NCBI GenBank assembly: GCA_026874595.1
Contig: CM049314.1
Location: 13,756,729-13,820,728 of the forward strand
DNA: 64,000 nt
Direction of reading: 5' to 3'
Origin: Sipunculus nudus
Lineage: Eukaryota; Annelida; Sipuncula; Golfingiida; Sipunculidae
In this document: positions 29,583-44,900 of the stretch, piece by piece
How the letters are laid out: every line of letters begins with the position of its first letter
Position numbering within the stretch: the first letter of the stretch is position 1
Notes under the pieces: generated by a model
The model's database searches: none
The model's input: only the letters and a program-made list of their open reading frames with translations
Told to the model about the DNA's origin: nothing
Position numbers and translations under genes: made by a program

Positions 29583-32500
29583 TTATAAAGAAGCATACAA
29601 CATACCATGGTGAGCCTGATTATCTAACAATGATAAAGAAGCATACAACATACCATGGTGAGCCTGATTATCTAACAATGATAAAGAACCATACAACATA
29701 CCATGGTGAGCCAGATAATCCAACAATGATAAAGAACCATACAACATACCATGGTGAGCCTGATTATCTAACAATGATAAAGAACCATACAACATACCAT
29801 GGTGACCATTATTATCTAACAATGATAAAGAACCATACAACATACCATGGTGAGCCTGATTATCTAACAATGATAAAGAACCATACAACATACCATGGTG
29901 AGCCTGATTATCTAACAATGATAAAGAAGCATACAACATACCATGGTGAGACTGATTATCTAACAAGGATAAAGAACCATACAACATACCATGGTGAGCC
30001 TGATTATCTAACAATTATAAAGAACCATACAACATATACCATGGTGAGCCTGATTATCTAACAATTATAAAGAACCATACAACATACCATGGTGAGCCTG
30101 ATTATCTAACAATTATAAAGAAGCATACAACATACCATGGTGAGCCTGATTATCTAACAATTATAAAGAAGCATACAACATACCATGGTGAGCCTGATTA
30201 TCTAACAATTATAAAGAAGCATACAACATACCATGGTGAGCCTGATTATCTAACAATTATAAAGAACCATACAACATACCATGGTGAGCCTGATTATCTA
30301 ACAATTATAAAGAACCATACAACATACCATGGTGAGCCTGATTATCTAACAATTATAAAGAACCATACAACATACCATGGTGAGCCTGATTATCTAACAA
30401 TGATAAAGAACCATACAACATACCATGGTTAGCCTGATTATCTAACAATGATAAAGAACCATACAACATATACCATGGTGAGACTGATTATCTAACAATG
30501 ATAAAGAACCATACAACCTACCATGGTGAGCCTGATTATCTAACAATGATAAAGAACCATACAACATATACCATGGTGAGCCTGATTATCTAACAATGAT
30601 AAAGAAGCAAACAACATACCATGGTAAGCCTGATTATCTAACAATGATAAAGAACCATACAACATACCATGGTGAGATTGATTATCTAACAATGATAAAG
30701 AACCATACAACATACCATGGTGAGCCTAATTATCTAACAATGATAAAGAACCATACAACATATACCATGGTGAGACTGATTATCTAACAATGATAAAGAA
30801 GCATACAACATACCATGGTGAGCCTGATTATCTAACAATGATAAAGAACCATACAACATACCATGGTGAGCCAGATTATCCAACAATGATAAAGAACCAT
30901 ACAACATACCATGGTGAGCCTGATTATCTAACAATGATAAAGAACCATACAACATACCATGGTGAGCATTATTATCTAACAATGATAAAGAACCATACAA
31001 CATACCATGGTGAGCCTGATTATCTAACAATGATAAAGAACCATACAACATACCATGGTGAGCCTGATTATCTAACAATGATAAAGAAGCATACAACATA
31101 CCATGGTGAGACTGATTATCCAACAATGATAAAGAACCATACAACATACCATGGTGAGCCTGATTATCTAACAATTATAAAGAACCATACAACATATACC
31201 ATGGTGAGCCTGATTATCTAACAATTATAAAGAACCATACAACATACCATGGTGAGCCTGATTATCTAACAATTATAAAGAAGCATACAACATACCATGG
31301 TGAGCCTGATTATCTAACAATTATAAAGAAGCATACAACATACCATGGTGAGCCTGATTATCTAACAATTATAAAGAAGCATACAACCTACCATGCTGAG
31401 CCTGATTATCTAACAATTATAAAGAACCATACAACATACCATGGTGAGCCTGATTATCTAACAATTATAAAGAACCATACAACATACCATGGTGAGCCTG
31501 ATTATCTAACAATTATAAAGAACCATACAACATTCCATGGTGAGCCTGATTATCTAACAATGATAAAGAACCATACAACATACCATGGTGAGCCTGATTA
31601 TCTAACAATGATAAAGAACCATACAACATATACCATGGCGAGAGTGTTTATCTAACAATGATAAAGAACCATACAACATACCATGGTGAGCCTGATTATC
31701 TAACAATGATGAAGCAAACAACATACCATGGTAAGACTGATTATCTAACAATGATAAAGAACCATACAACATACCATGGTGAGCCTGATTATCTAACAAT
31801 GATAAAGAACCATACAACCTACCATGGTGAGCCTGATTATCTAACAATGATAAAGAACCATACAATATATACCATGGTGAGACTGATTATCTAACAATGA
31901 TAAAGAAGCATACAACATACCATGGTGAGCCTGATTATCTAACAATGATAAAGAACCATACAACATATACCATGGTAAGCCTGATTATCTAACAATTATA
32001 AAGAACCATACAACATTCCATGGTGAGCCTGATTATCTAACAATGATAAAGAACCATACAACATACCATGGTGAGCCTGATTATCTAACAATGATAAAGA
32101 ACCATACAACATATACCATGGCGAAAGTGTTTATCTAACAATGATAAAGAACCATACAACATACCATGGTGAGCCTGATTATCTAACAATGATGAAGCAA
32201 ACAACATACCATGGTAAGACTGATTATCTAACAATGATAAAGAACCATACAACCTACCATGGTGAGCCTGATTATCTAACAATGATAAAGAACCATACAA
32301 CCTACCATGGTGAGCCTGATTATCTAACAATTATAATGAACCATACAACATATACCATGGTGTGACTGATTATCTAACAATGATAAAGAACCATACAACA
32401 TACCATGGTGAGACTGATTATCTAACAATGATAAAGAAGCATACAACCTACCATGGTGAGCCTGATTATCTAACAATTATAAAGAACCATACAACATACC

Positions 32501-34200
32501 ATGGTGAGCCTGATTATCTAACAATGATAAAGAACCATACCATATACCATGGTGAGCCTGATTATCTAACAATAATAAAGAACCATACAACATATACCAT
32601 GGTGAGACTGATTATCTAACAATAATAAAGAACCATACAACATATACCATGGTGAGACTGATTATCTAACAATGATAAAGAACCATACAACATACCATGG
32701 TGAGCCTGATTATCTAACAATGATAAAGAACCATACAACATACCATGGTGAGCCTGATTATCTAACAATGATAAAGAAGCATACAACATATACCATGGTG
32801 AGACTGATTATCTAACAATGATAAAGAACCATACAACCTACCATGGTGAGCCTGATTATCTAACAATGATAAAGAACCATACAACATATACCATGGTGAG
32901 ACTGATTATCTAACAATGATAAAGAACCATACAACATACCATGGTGAGCCTGATTATCTAACAATGATAAAGAACCATACAACATATACCATGGTGAGCC
33001 TGATTATCTAAGAATGATAAAGAACCATACAACATATACCATGGTGAGACTGATTATCTAACAATGATAAAGAACCATACAACATATACCATGGTGAGAC
33101 TGATTATCTAACAATGATAAAGAACCATACAACCTACCATGGTGAGCCTGATTATCTAACAATGATAAAGAACCATACAACATACCATGGTGAGCCTGAT
33201 TATCTAACAATCATAAAGAACCATACAACATATACCATGGTGAGACTGATTATCTAACAATGATAAAGAACCATACAACATATACCATGGTGAGACTGAT
33301 TATCTAACAATGATAAAGAACCATACAACATATACCATGGTGAGACTGATTATCTAACAATGATAAAGAAGCATACAACATACCGTGGTGAGCCTGATTA
33401 TCTAACAATGATAAAGAACCATACAACATATACCATGGTGAGACTGATTATATAACAATGATAAAGAACCATACAACATATACCATGGTGAGACTGATTA
33501 TCTAACAATTATAAAGAACAATACAACCTACCATGGTGAGCCTGATTATCTAACAATTATAAAGAACCATACAACATACCATGGTGAGCCTGATTATCTA
33601 ACAATGATAAAGAACCATACAACCTACCATGGTGAGCCTGATTATCTAACAATGATAAAGAACCATACAACATACCATGGTGAGACTGATTATCTAACAA
33701 TGATAAAGAACCATACAACCTACCATGGTGAGACTGATTATCTAACAATGATAAAGAACCATACAACCTACCATGGTGAGCCTAATTATCTAACAATGAT
33801 AAAGAACCATACAACATATACCATGGTGAGACTGATTATCTAACAATAATAAAGAACCATACAACATACCATGGTGAGCCTGATTATCTAACAATGATAA
33901 AGAACCATACAACATACCATGGTGAGCCTGATTATCTAACAATGATAAAGAAGCATACAACATACCATGGTGAGACTGATTATCTAACAATGATAAAGAA
34001 CCATACAACATAGACCATGGTGGGACTGATTATCTAACAATTATAAAGAAGCATACAACATACCATGGTGAGCCTGATTATCTAACAATGATAAAGAACC
34101 ATACAACATACCATGGTGAGACTGATTATCTAACAATGATAAAGAACCATACAACATACCATTGTGAGACTGATTATCTAACAATGATAAAGAACCATAC
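29583..34200. repeat. Distant copy of the array's left part (offset ~26 kb)
   Basis: Rare units shared with 3.3-8 kb appear here in the same order: EPDYPT and EHYYLT units (3295-3726 versus 29583-30014, offset 26,288), a KKQTTY unit followed by EIDYLT (4308 versus 30596, same offset), a 45-bp MMKQTTY unit (5760 versus 31658 and 32141) and the MTDYLT start (5981 versus 32362). Confidence 0.82.
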
Positions 34201-37200
34201 AACATATACCATGGTGAGACTGATTATCTAACAATGATAAAGAACCATACAACATACCATGGTGAGACTGAATATCTAACAAGGATAAAGAACCATACAA
34301 CATATACCATCGTGAGACTGATTATCTAACAATGATAAAGAACCATACAACATACCATGGTGAGCCGGATTATCTAACAATTATAAAGAACCATACAACA
34401 TACCATGGTGAGCCTGATTATCTAACAATGATAAAGAACTAAACAACATACCATGGTGAGCCTGATTATCTAACAATGATAAAGAACCATACAACATACC
34501 ATGGTGAGACTGATTATCTAACAATGATAAAGAACCATACAACCTACCATGGTGAGCCTGATTATCTAACAATTATAAAGAACCATACAACCTACAATGG
34601 TGAGCCTGATTATCTAACAATGATAAAGAAGCATACAACATACCATGGTGAGACTGATTATCTAACAATTATAAAGAAGCATACAACCTACCATGCTGAG
34701 CCTGATTATCTAACAATTATAAAGAAGCATACAACATACCATGGTGAGCCTGATTATCTAACAATGATAAAGAACCATACAACATACCATGGTGAGCCTG
34801 ATTATCTAACAATTATAAAGAAGCATACAACATACCATGGTGAGCCTGATTATCTAACAATGATAAAGATCCATACAACCTACCATGGTGAGCCTGATTA
34901 TCTAACAATGATAAAGAACCACACAACATACCATGGTGAGCCTGATTATCTAACAATGATAAAGAACCATACAATATACCATGGTGAGCCTGATTATCTA
35001 ACAATTATAAAGAACTATACAACATATACCATGGTGAGCCTGATTATCTAACAATGATAAAGAACCATACAACATACCATGGTGAGCCTGATTATCTAAC
35101 AATGATAAAGAAGCATACAACATACCATGGTGAGCCTGATTATCTAACAATGATAAAGAACCATACAACATACCATGGTGAGACTGATTATCTAACAATG
35201 ATAAAGAAGCATACAACATACCATGGTGAGCCTGATTATCTAACAATAATAAAGAACCATACAACATAAACCATTGTGAGACTGATTATCTAACAATGGT
35301 AAAGAACCATACAACATACCATAGTGAGCATGATTATCTAACAATGATAAAGAACCATACAACATACCATGGTGAGACTGATTATCTAACAATGATAAAG
35401 AACCATACAACATATACCATGGTGAGACTGATTATCTAACAATGATAAAGAAGCATACAACATACCGTGCTGAGCCTGATTATCTAACAATTATAAAGAA
35501 GCATACAACATACCATGGTGAGCCTGATTATCTAACAATGATAAAGAACCATACAACATATACCATGGTGAGACTGATTATCTAACAATGATAAAGAACC
35601 ATACAACCTACCATGGTGAGCCTGATTATCTAACAATGATAAAGAACCATACAACATACCATGGTGAGACTGATTATCTAACAATGATAAAGAACCATTC
35701 AACATACCATGGTGAGACTGATTATCTAATAATGATAAAGAACCATACAACATATACCATGATGAGACTGATTATCTAACAATGATAAAGAAGCATACAA
35801 CATACCATGGTGAGCCTGATTATCTAACAATGATAAAGAACCATACAACATACTATGGTGAGACTGATTATCTAACAATGATAAAGAACCATACAACATA
35901 CCATGGTGAGACTGAATATCTAACAATGATAAAGAACCATACAACATATACCATCGTGAGACTGATTATCTAACAATGATAAAGAACCATACAACATACC
36001 ATGGTGAGCCGGATTATCTAACAATTGTAAAGAACCATACAACATACCATGGTGAGCCTGATTATCTAACAATGATAAAGAACTAAACAACATACCATGG
36101 TGAGCCTGATTATCTAACAATGATAAAGAACCATACAACATATACCATGGTGAGAATGATTATCTAACAATGATAAAGAACCATACAACATACCATGGTG
36201 AGCCTGATTATCTAACAATGATAAAGAAGAATACAACATACCGTGGTGAGCCTGATTATCTAACAATGATAAAGAACCATACAACCTACCATGGTGAGCC
36301 TGATTATCTAACAATTATAAAGAACCATACAACATACCATGGTGAGCCTGATTATCTAACAATGATAAAGAACCATACAACCTACCATGGTGAGCCTGAT
36401 TATCTAACAATTATAAAGAAGCATACAACATACCATGGTGAGCCTGATTATCTAACAATGATAAAGAACCATACAACCTACCATGGTGAGCCTGGTTATC
36501 TAACAATTATAAAGAACCATACAACCTACCATGGTGAGCCTGATTATCTAACAATGATAAAGAAGCATACAACATACCATGGTGAGACTGATTATCTAAC
36601 AATTATAAAGAAGCATACAACCTACCATGCTGAGCCTGATTATCTAACAATTATAAAGAAGCATACAACATACCATGGTGAGCCTGATTATCTAACAATG
36701 ATAAAGAACCATACAACATACCATGGTGAGCCTGATTATCTAACAATTATAAAGAAGCATACAACATACCATGGTGAGCCTGATTATCTAACAATGATAA
36801 AGAACCATACAACCTACCATGGTGAGCCTGATTATCTAACAATTATAAAGAACCATACAACATACCATGGTGAGCCTGATTATCTAACAATGATAAAGAA
36901 CCATACAACATACCATGGTGAGCCTGATTATCTAACAATTATAAAGAAGCATACAACATATACCATGGTGAGCCTGATTATCTAACAATGATAAAGAACC
37001 ATACAACATACCATGGTGAGCCTGATTATCTAACAATGATAAAGAAGCATACAACATACCATGGTGAGCCTGATTATCTAACAATGATAAAGAACCATAC
37101 AACATACCATGGTGAGACTGATTATCTAACAATGATAAAGAAGCATACAACATACCATGGTAAGACTGATTACCTAACAATTATAAAGAAGCCTACAACA

Positions 37201-39876
37201 TACCATGGTGAGCCTGATTATCTAACAATTATAAAGAACCATACAACATACCATGGTGAGCCTGATTATCTAACAATGATAAAGAACCATACAACATACC
37301 ATGGTGAGCCTGATTATCTAACAATAATAAAGAACCATACAACATAAACCATGGTGAGACTGATTATCTAACAATGGTAAAGAAGCATACAACATCCCAT
37401 GGTGAGCATGATTATCTAACAATGATAAAGAACCATACAACATACCATGGTGAGCCTGATTATCTAACAATGATAAAGAACCATACAACATACCATGGTG
37501 AGCCTGATTATCTAACAATGATAAAGAACCATACAACATACCATGGTGAGCCTGATTATCTAACAATGATAAAGAACCATACAACATACCATGGTGAGAC
37601 TGATTATCTAACAATGATAAAGAACCATACAACATACCATGGTGAGACTGATTATCTAACAATGATAAAGAAGCATACAACATACCATGGTGAGCCTGAT
37701 TATCTAACAATGATAAAGAACCATACAACATACCATGGTGAGACTGATTATCTAACAATGATAAAGAACCATACAACATACCATGGTGAGCCGGATTATC
37801 TACAGTTATAAAGAACCATACAACATACCATGGTGAGCCTGATTATCTAACAATGATAAAGAACCATACAACATACCATGGTGAGCCTGATTATCTTACA
37901 ATGATAAAGAACCATACAACATACCATGGTGAGCCTGATTATCTAACAATGATAAAGAAGCATACAACATACCATGGTGAGCCTGATTATCTAACAATGA
38001 TAAAGAACCATACAACCTACCATGGTGAGCCTGATTATCTAACAATGATAAAGAACCATACAACCTACCATGGTGAGCCTGATTATCTAACAATTATAAA
38101 GAACCATACAACATATACCATGGTGAGCCTGATTATCTAACAATGATAAAGAACCATACAACATACCATGGTGAGCCTGATTATCTAACAATGATAAAGA
38201 ACCATACAACATACCATGGTGAGCCTGATTATCTAATAATGATAAAGAACCATACAACATACCATGGTGAGCCTGATTATCTAACAATGATAAAGAAGCA
38301 TACAACATACCATAGTAAGACTGATTATCTAACAATTATAAAGAACCATACAACATACCATGGTGAGCCTGATTATCTAACAATGATAAAGAACCATACA
38401 ACATACCATGGTGAGCCTGATTATCTAACAATGATAAAGAACCATACAACATACCATGGTGAGCCTGATTATCTAACAATAATAAGGAACCATACACCAT
38501 ACCATGGTGAGACTGATTATCCAACAATGATAAAGAACCATACAACATATACCATAGTGAGACTGATTATCTAACAATGATAAAGAACCATACAACCTAC
38601 CATGGTGAGCCGGATTATCTAACAATTATAAAGAACCATACAACATACCATGGTGAGCCTGATTATCTAACAATGATAAAGAACCATACAACATACCATG
38701 GTGAGCCTGATTATCTAACAATGATAAAGAACCATACAACATATACCATGGTGAGACTGATTATCTAACAATTATAAAGAACCATACAACCTACCATGGT
38801 GAGCCTGATTATCTAACAAAGATAAAGAACCATACAACATACCATGGTGAGCCTGATTATCTAACAATGATAAAGAAGCATACAACCTACCATGGTGAGC
38901 CTGATTATCTAACAATGATAAAGAACCATACAACATACCATGGTGAGCCGGATTATCTAACAATTATAAAGAACCATACAACATACCATGGTGAGCCTGA
39001 TTATCTAACAATGATAAAGAAGCATACAACATACCATGATGAGCCTGATTATCTAACAATGATAAAGAACCATACAACATACCATGGTGAGCCTGATTAT
39101 CTAACAATGATAAAGAACCATACAACATACCATGGTGAGACTGATTATCTAACAATGATAAAGAACCATACAACATACCATGGTGAGCCTGATTATCTAA
39201 CAATTATAAAGAAGCATACAACCTACCATGGTGAGCCTGATTATCTAACAATGATAAAGAAGCATACAACCTACCATGGTGAGCCTGATTATCTAACAAT
39301 GATAAAGAACCATACAACATACCATGGTGAGACTGATTATCTAACAATGATAAAGAAGCATACAACCTACCATGGTGAGCCTGATTATCTAACAATAAAA
39401 AAGAACCATACAACATATACCGTGGTGAGCCTGATTATCTAACAATTATAAAGAACCATACAACATACCATGGTGAGCCTGATTATCTAACAATGATAAA
39501 GAAGCATACAACATACCATGGTGAGCCTGATTATCTAACAATGATAAAGAACCATACAACATACCGTGGTGAGCCTGATTATCTAACAATGATAAAGAAC
39601 CATACAACATACCGTGGTGAGCCTGATTATCTAACAATGATAAAGAACCATACAACATACCATGGTGAGCCTGATTATCTAACAATGATAAAGAAGCATA
39701 CAACATACCATGGTGAGCCTGATTATCTAACAATGATAAAGAACCATACAACATACCGTGGTGAGCCTGATTATCTAACAATGATAAAGAACCATACAAC
39801 CTACCATGGTGAGCCTGATTATCTAACAATTATAAAGAAGCATACAACATACCATGGTGAGCCTGATTATCTAACA

Positions 39877-41556
39877 ATGAAAAAGAACCATACAACGTAC
39901 CATGGTGAGCCTGATTATCTAACAATTATAAAGAAGCATACAACCTACCATGGTGAGCCTGATTATCTATTAATTATAAAGAAGCATACAACATACCATG
40001 GTGAGCCTTATTATCTAATAATTATAAAGAAGCATACAACATACCATGGTGAGCCTGATTATCTAACAATGAAAAAGAAGCATACAACATACCATGGTGA
40101 GCCTGATTATCTAACAATTATAAAGAACCATACAACCTACCATGGTGAGCCTGATTATCTAACAATGAAAAAGAAGCATACAACATACCATGGTGAGACT
40201 GATTATCTAACAATTATAAAGAAGCATACAACCTACCATGGTGAGCCTGATTATCTAACAATTATAAAGAAGCATACAACCTACCATGGTGAGCCTGATT
40301 ATCTAACAATTATAAAGAAGCATACAACATACCATGGTGAGCCTGATTATCTAACAATGAAAAAGAAGCATACAACATACCATGGTGAGCCTGATTATCT
40401 AACAATTATAAAGAACCATACAACCTACCATGGTGAGCCTGATTATCTAACAATTATAAAGAAGCATACAACATACCATGCTGAGCCTGATTATCTAACA
40501 ATTATAAAGAAGCATACAACATACCATGGTGAGCCTGATTATCTTACAATGATAAAGAACCATACAACATACCATGGTGAGCCTGATTATCTAACAATGA
40601 TAAAGAAGCATACAACATACCATGGTGAGCCTGATTATCTAACAATGATAAAGAACCATACAACCTACCATGGTGAGCCTGATTATCTAACAATTATAAA
40701 GAACCATACAACATACCATGGTGAGCCTGATTATCTAACAATGATAAAGAACCATACAACATACCATGATGAGCCTGATTATCTAACAATGATAAAGAAC
40801 CATACAACATACCATGGTGAGCCTGATTATCTAACAATTATAAAGAACCATACAACATACCATGGTGAGCCTGATTATCTAACAATGATAAAGAAGCATA
40901 CAACATACCATGGTGAGCCTGATTATCTAACAATGATAAAGAACCATACAACATACCGTGGTGAGCCTGATTATCTAACAATGATAAAGAACCATACAAC
41001 ATACCAGGGTGAGCCGGATTATCTAACAATGATAAAGAACCATACAACATAACATGGTGAGCCTGATTATCTAACAATGATAAAGAAGCATACAACATAC
41101 CATGGTGAGCCTGATTATCTAACAATGATAAAGAACCATACAACATACCGTGGTGAGCCTGATTATCTAACAATGATAAAGAACCATACAACCTACCATG
41201 GTGAGCCTGATTATCTAACAATTATAAAGAAGCATACAACATACCATGGTGAGCCTGATTATCTAACAATGAAAAAGAACCATACAACGTACCATGGTGA
41301 GCCTGATTATCTAACAATTATAAAGAAGCATACAACCTACCATGGTGAGCATGATTATCTATTAATTATAAAGAAGCATACAACATACCATGGTGAGCCT
41401 TATTATCTAATAATTATAAAGAAGCATACAACATACCATGGTGAGCCTGATTATCTAACAATGAAAAAGAAGCATACAACATACCATGGTGAGCCTGATT
41501 ATCTAACAATGATAAAGAACCATACAACATATACCATGGTGAGCCTGATTATCTAA
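39877..41556. repeat. 1,392-bp-offset internal duplication
   Basis: The ATGAAAAAGAACC unit with ACGTACC, followed by units ending TATTAATTATAAAG and CTTATTATCTAATAATTAT, occurs at 39877 and again at 41269 (29 x 48 bp). This region includes the longest frame of the array (39493-41052, 519 codons). Confidence 0.83.
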
Positions 41557-41900
41557 CAATGATAAAGAACCATACAACATATACCATGGTGAGCCTGATT
41601 ATCTAAAAATGATAAAGAAGCATACAACATATACCATGGTGAGCCTGATTATCTAACAATGATAAAGAACCATACAACCTACCATGGTGAGCCTGATTAT
41701 CTAACAATGATAAAGAAGCATACAACATACCATGGTGAGCCTGATTATCTAACAATGATAAAGAACCATACAACTTACCATGGTGAGCCTGATTATCTAA
41801 CAATGATAAAGAACCATACAACATACCATGGTGAGCCTGATTATCTAACAATGATAAAGAAGCATACAACATATACCATGGTGAGCCTGATTATCTAACA

Positions 41901-44900
41901 ATGATAAAGAACCATACAACATACCATGGTGAGCCTGATTATCTTACAATGATAAAGAAGCATACAGCATACCATGGTGAGCCTGATTATCTAACAATGA
42001 TAAAGAACCATACAACATACCATGGTGAGCCTGATTATCTAACAATGATAAAGAAGCATACAACATACCATGGTGAGACTGATTATCTAACAATGATAAA
42101 GAACCATACAACATACCATGGTGAGCCTGATTATCTAACAGTGATAAAGAAGCATACAACATACCATGGTTAGACTGATTATCTAACAATGATAAAGAAC
42201 CATACAACATACCATGGTGAGCCTGATTATCTAACAATGATAAAGAAGCATACAACCTACCACGGTGTGCCTGATTATCTAACAATGATAAAGAAGCATA
42301 CAACATACCATGGTGAGACTGATTATCTAACAATGATAAAGAACCATACAACATACCATGGTGAGCCTGATTATGTAACAATGATAAAGAACCATACAAC
42401 ATACCATGATGAGCCTGATTATCTAACAATGATAAAGAACCATACAACATACCATGGTGGGCCTGATTATCTAACAATGATAAAGAACCATACAACCTAC
42501 CATGGTGAGCCTGATTATCTAACAATTATAAAGAACCATACAACCTACCATGGTGAGCCTGATTATCTAACAATGATAAAGAAGCATACAACATACCATG
42601 GTGAGCCTGATTATCTAACAATTATAAAGAAGCATACAACATACCATGGTGAGCCTGATTATCTAACAATGATAAAGAACCATACAACCTACCATGGTGA
42701 GCCTGATTATCTAACAATTATAAAGAACCATACAACCTACCATGGTGAGCCTGATTATCTAACAATGATAAAGAAGCATACAACATACCATGGTGAGCCT
42801 GATTATCTAACAATTATAAAGAAGCATACAACCTACCATGGTGAGCCTGATTATCTAACAATTATAAAGAGGCATACAACATACCATGGTGAGCCTGATT
42901 ATCTATCAATGATAAAGAAGCATACAACCTACCATGGTGAGCCTGATTATCTAACAATTATAAAGAAGCATACAACATACCATGGAGAGCCTGATTGTCT
43001 AACAATGATAAAGAACCATACAACCTACCATGGTGAGCCTGATTATCTAACAATTATAAAGAACCTTACAACATACCATGGTGAGCCTGATTATCTAACA
43101 ATGATAAAGAACCATACAACATACCATGGTGAGCCTGATTATCTAACAATTATAAAGAACCATACAACATATACCATGGTGAGCCTGATTATCTAACAAT
43201 TATAAAGAACCATACAACCTACCATGGTGAGCCTGATTATCTAACAATGATAAAGAAGCATACAACATACCATGGTGAGCCTGATTATCTAACTATTATA
43301 AAGAAGCATACAACCTACCATGGTGAGCCTGATTATCTAACAATTATAAAGAGGCATACAACATACCATGGTGAGCCTGATTATCTATCAATGATAAAGA
43401 AGCATACAACCTACCATGGTGAGCCTGATTATCTAACAATTATAAAGAAGCATACAACATACCATGGAGAGCCTGATTGTCTAACAATGATAAAGAACCA
43501 TACAACCTACCATGGTGAGCCTGATTATCTAACAATTATAAAGAACCTTACAACATACCATGGTGAGCCTGATTATCTAACAATGATAAAGAACCATACA
43601 ACATACCATGGTGAGCCTGATTATCTAACAATTATAAAGAACCATACAACATATACCATGGTGAGCCTGATTATCTAACAATGATAAAGAACCATACAAC
43701 ATACCATGGTGAGCCTGATTATCTAACAATGATAAAGAAGCATACAACATACCATGGTGAGCCTGATTATCTAACAATGATAAAGAAGCATACAACATAC
43801 CATGGTGAGACTGATTATCTAACAATGATAAAGAACCATACAACATACCATGGTGAGCCTGATTATCTAACAATGATAAAGAAGCATACAACCTACCATG
43901 GTGAGCCTGATTATCTAACAATGATAAAGAAGCATACAACCTACCATGGTGAGCCTGATTATCTAACAATGATAAAGAACCATACAACATACCATGGTGA
44001 GCCTGATTATCTAACAATTATAAAGAACCATACAACATATACCATGGTGAGCCTGATTATCTAACAATGATAAAGAACCATACAACCTACCATGGTGAGC
44101 CTGATTATCTAACAATGATAAAGAACCATACAACCTACCATGGTGAGCCTGATTATCTAACAATGATAAAGAAGCATACAACATACCATGGTGAGACTGA
44201 TTATCTAACAATTATAAAGAAGCATACAACCTACCATGGTGAGCCTGATTATCTAACAATGATAAAGAAGCATACAACCTACCATGGTGAGCTTGATTAT
44301 CTAACAATGATGAAGAAGCATACAACATACCATGGTGAGACTGATTATCTAACAATGATAAAGAACCATACAACATACCATGGTGAGCCTGATTATCTAA
44401 CAATGATAAAGAACCATACAGCCTACCATGGTGAGCCTGATTATCTAACAATGATAAAGAACCATACAACATATACCATGGTGAGCCTGATTATCTAACA
44501 ATGATAAAGAACCATACAACATATACCATGGTGAGCCTGATTATCTAACAATGATAAAGAACCATACAACCTACCATGGTGAGCCTGATTATCTAACAAT
44601 GATAAAGAAGCATACAACATACTATGGTGAGACTGATTATCTAACAATGATAAAGAACCATACAACTTACCATGGTGAGCCTGATTATCTAACAATGATA
44701 AAGAACCATACAACATACCATGATGAGCCTGATTATCTAACAATGATAAAGAACCATACAACATACCATGGTGGGCCTGATTATCTAACAATGATAAAGA
44801 ACCATACAACCTACCATGGTGAGCCTGATTATCTAACAATTATAAAGAACCATACAACCTACCATGGTGAGCCTGATTATCTAACAATGATAAAGAAGCA

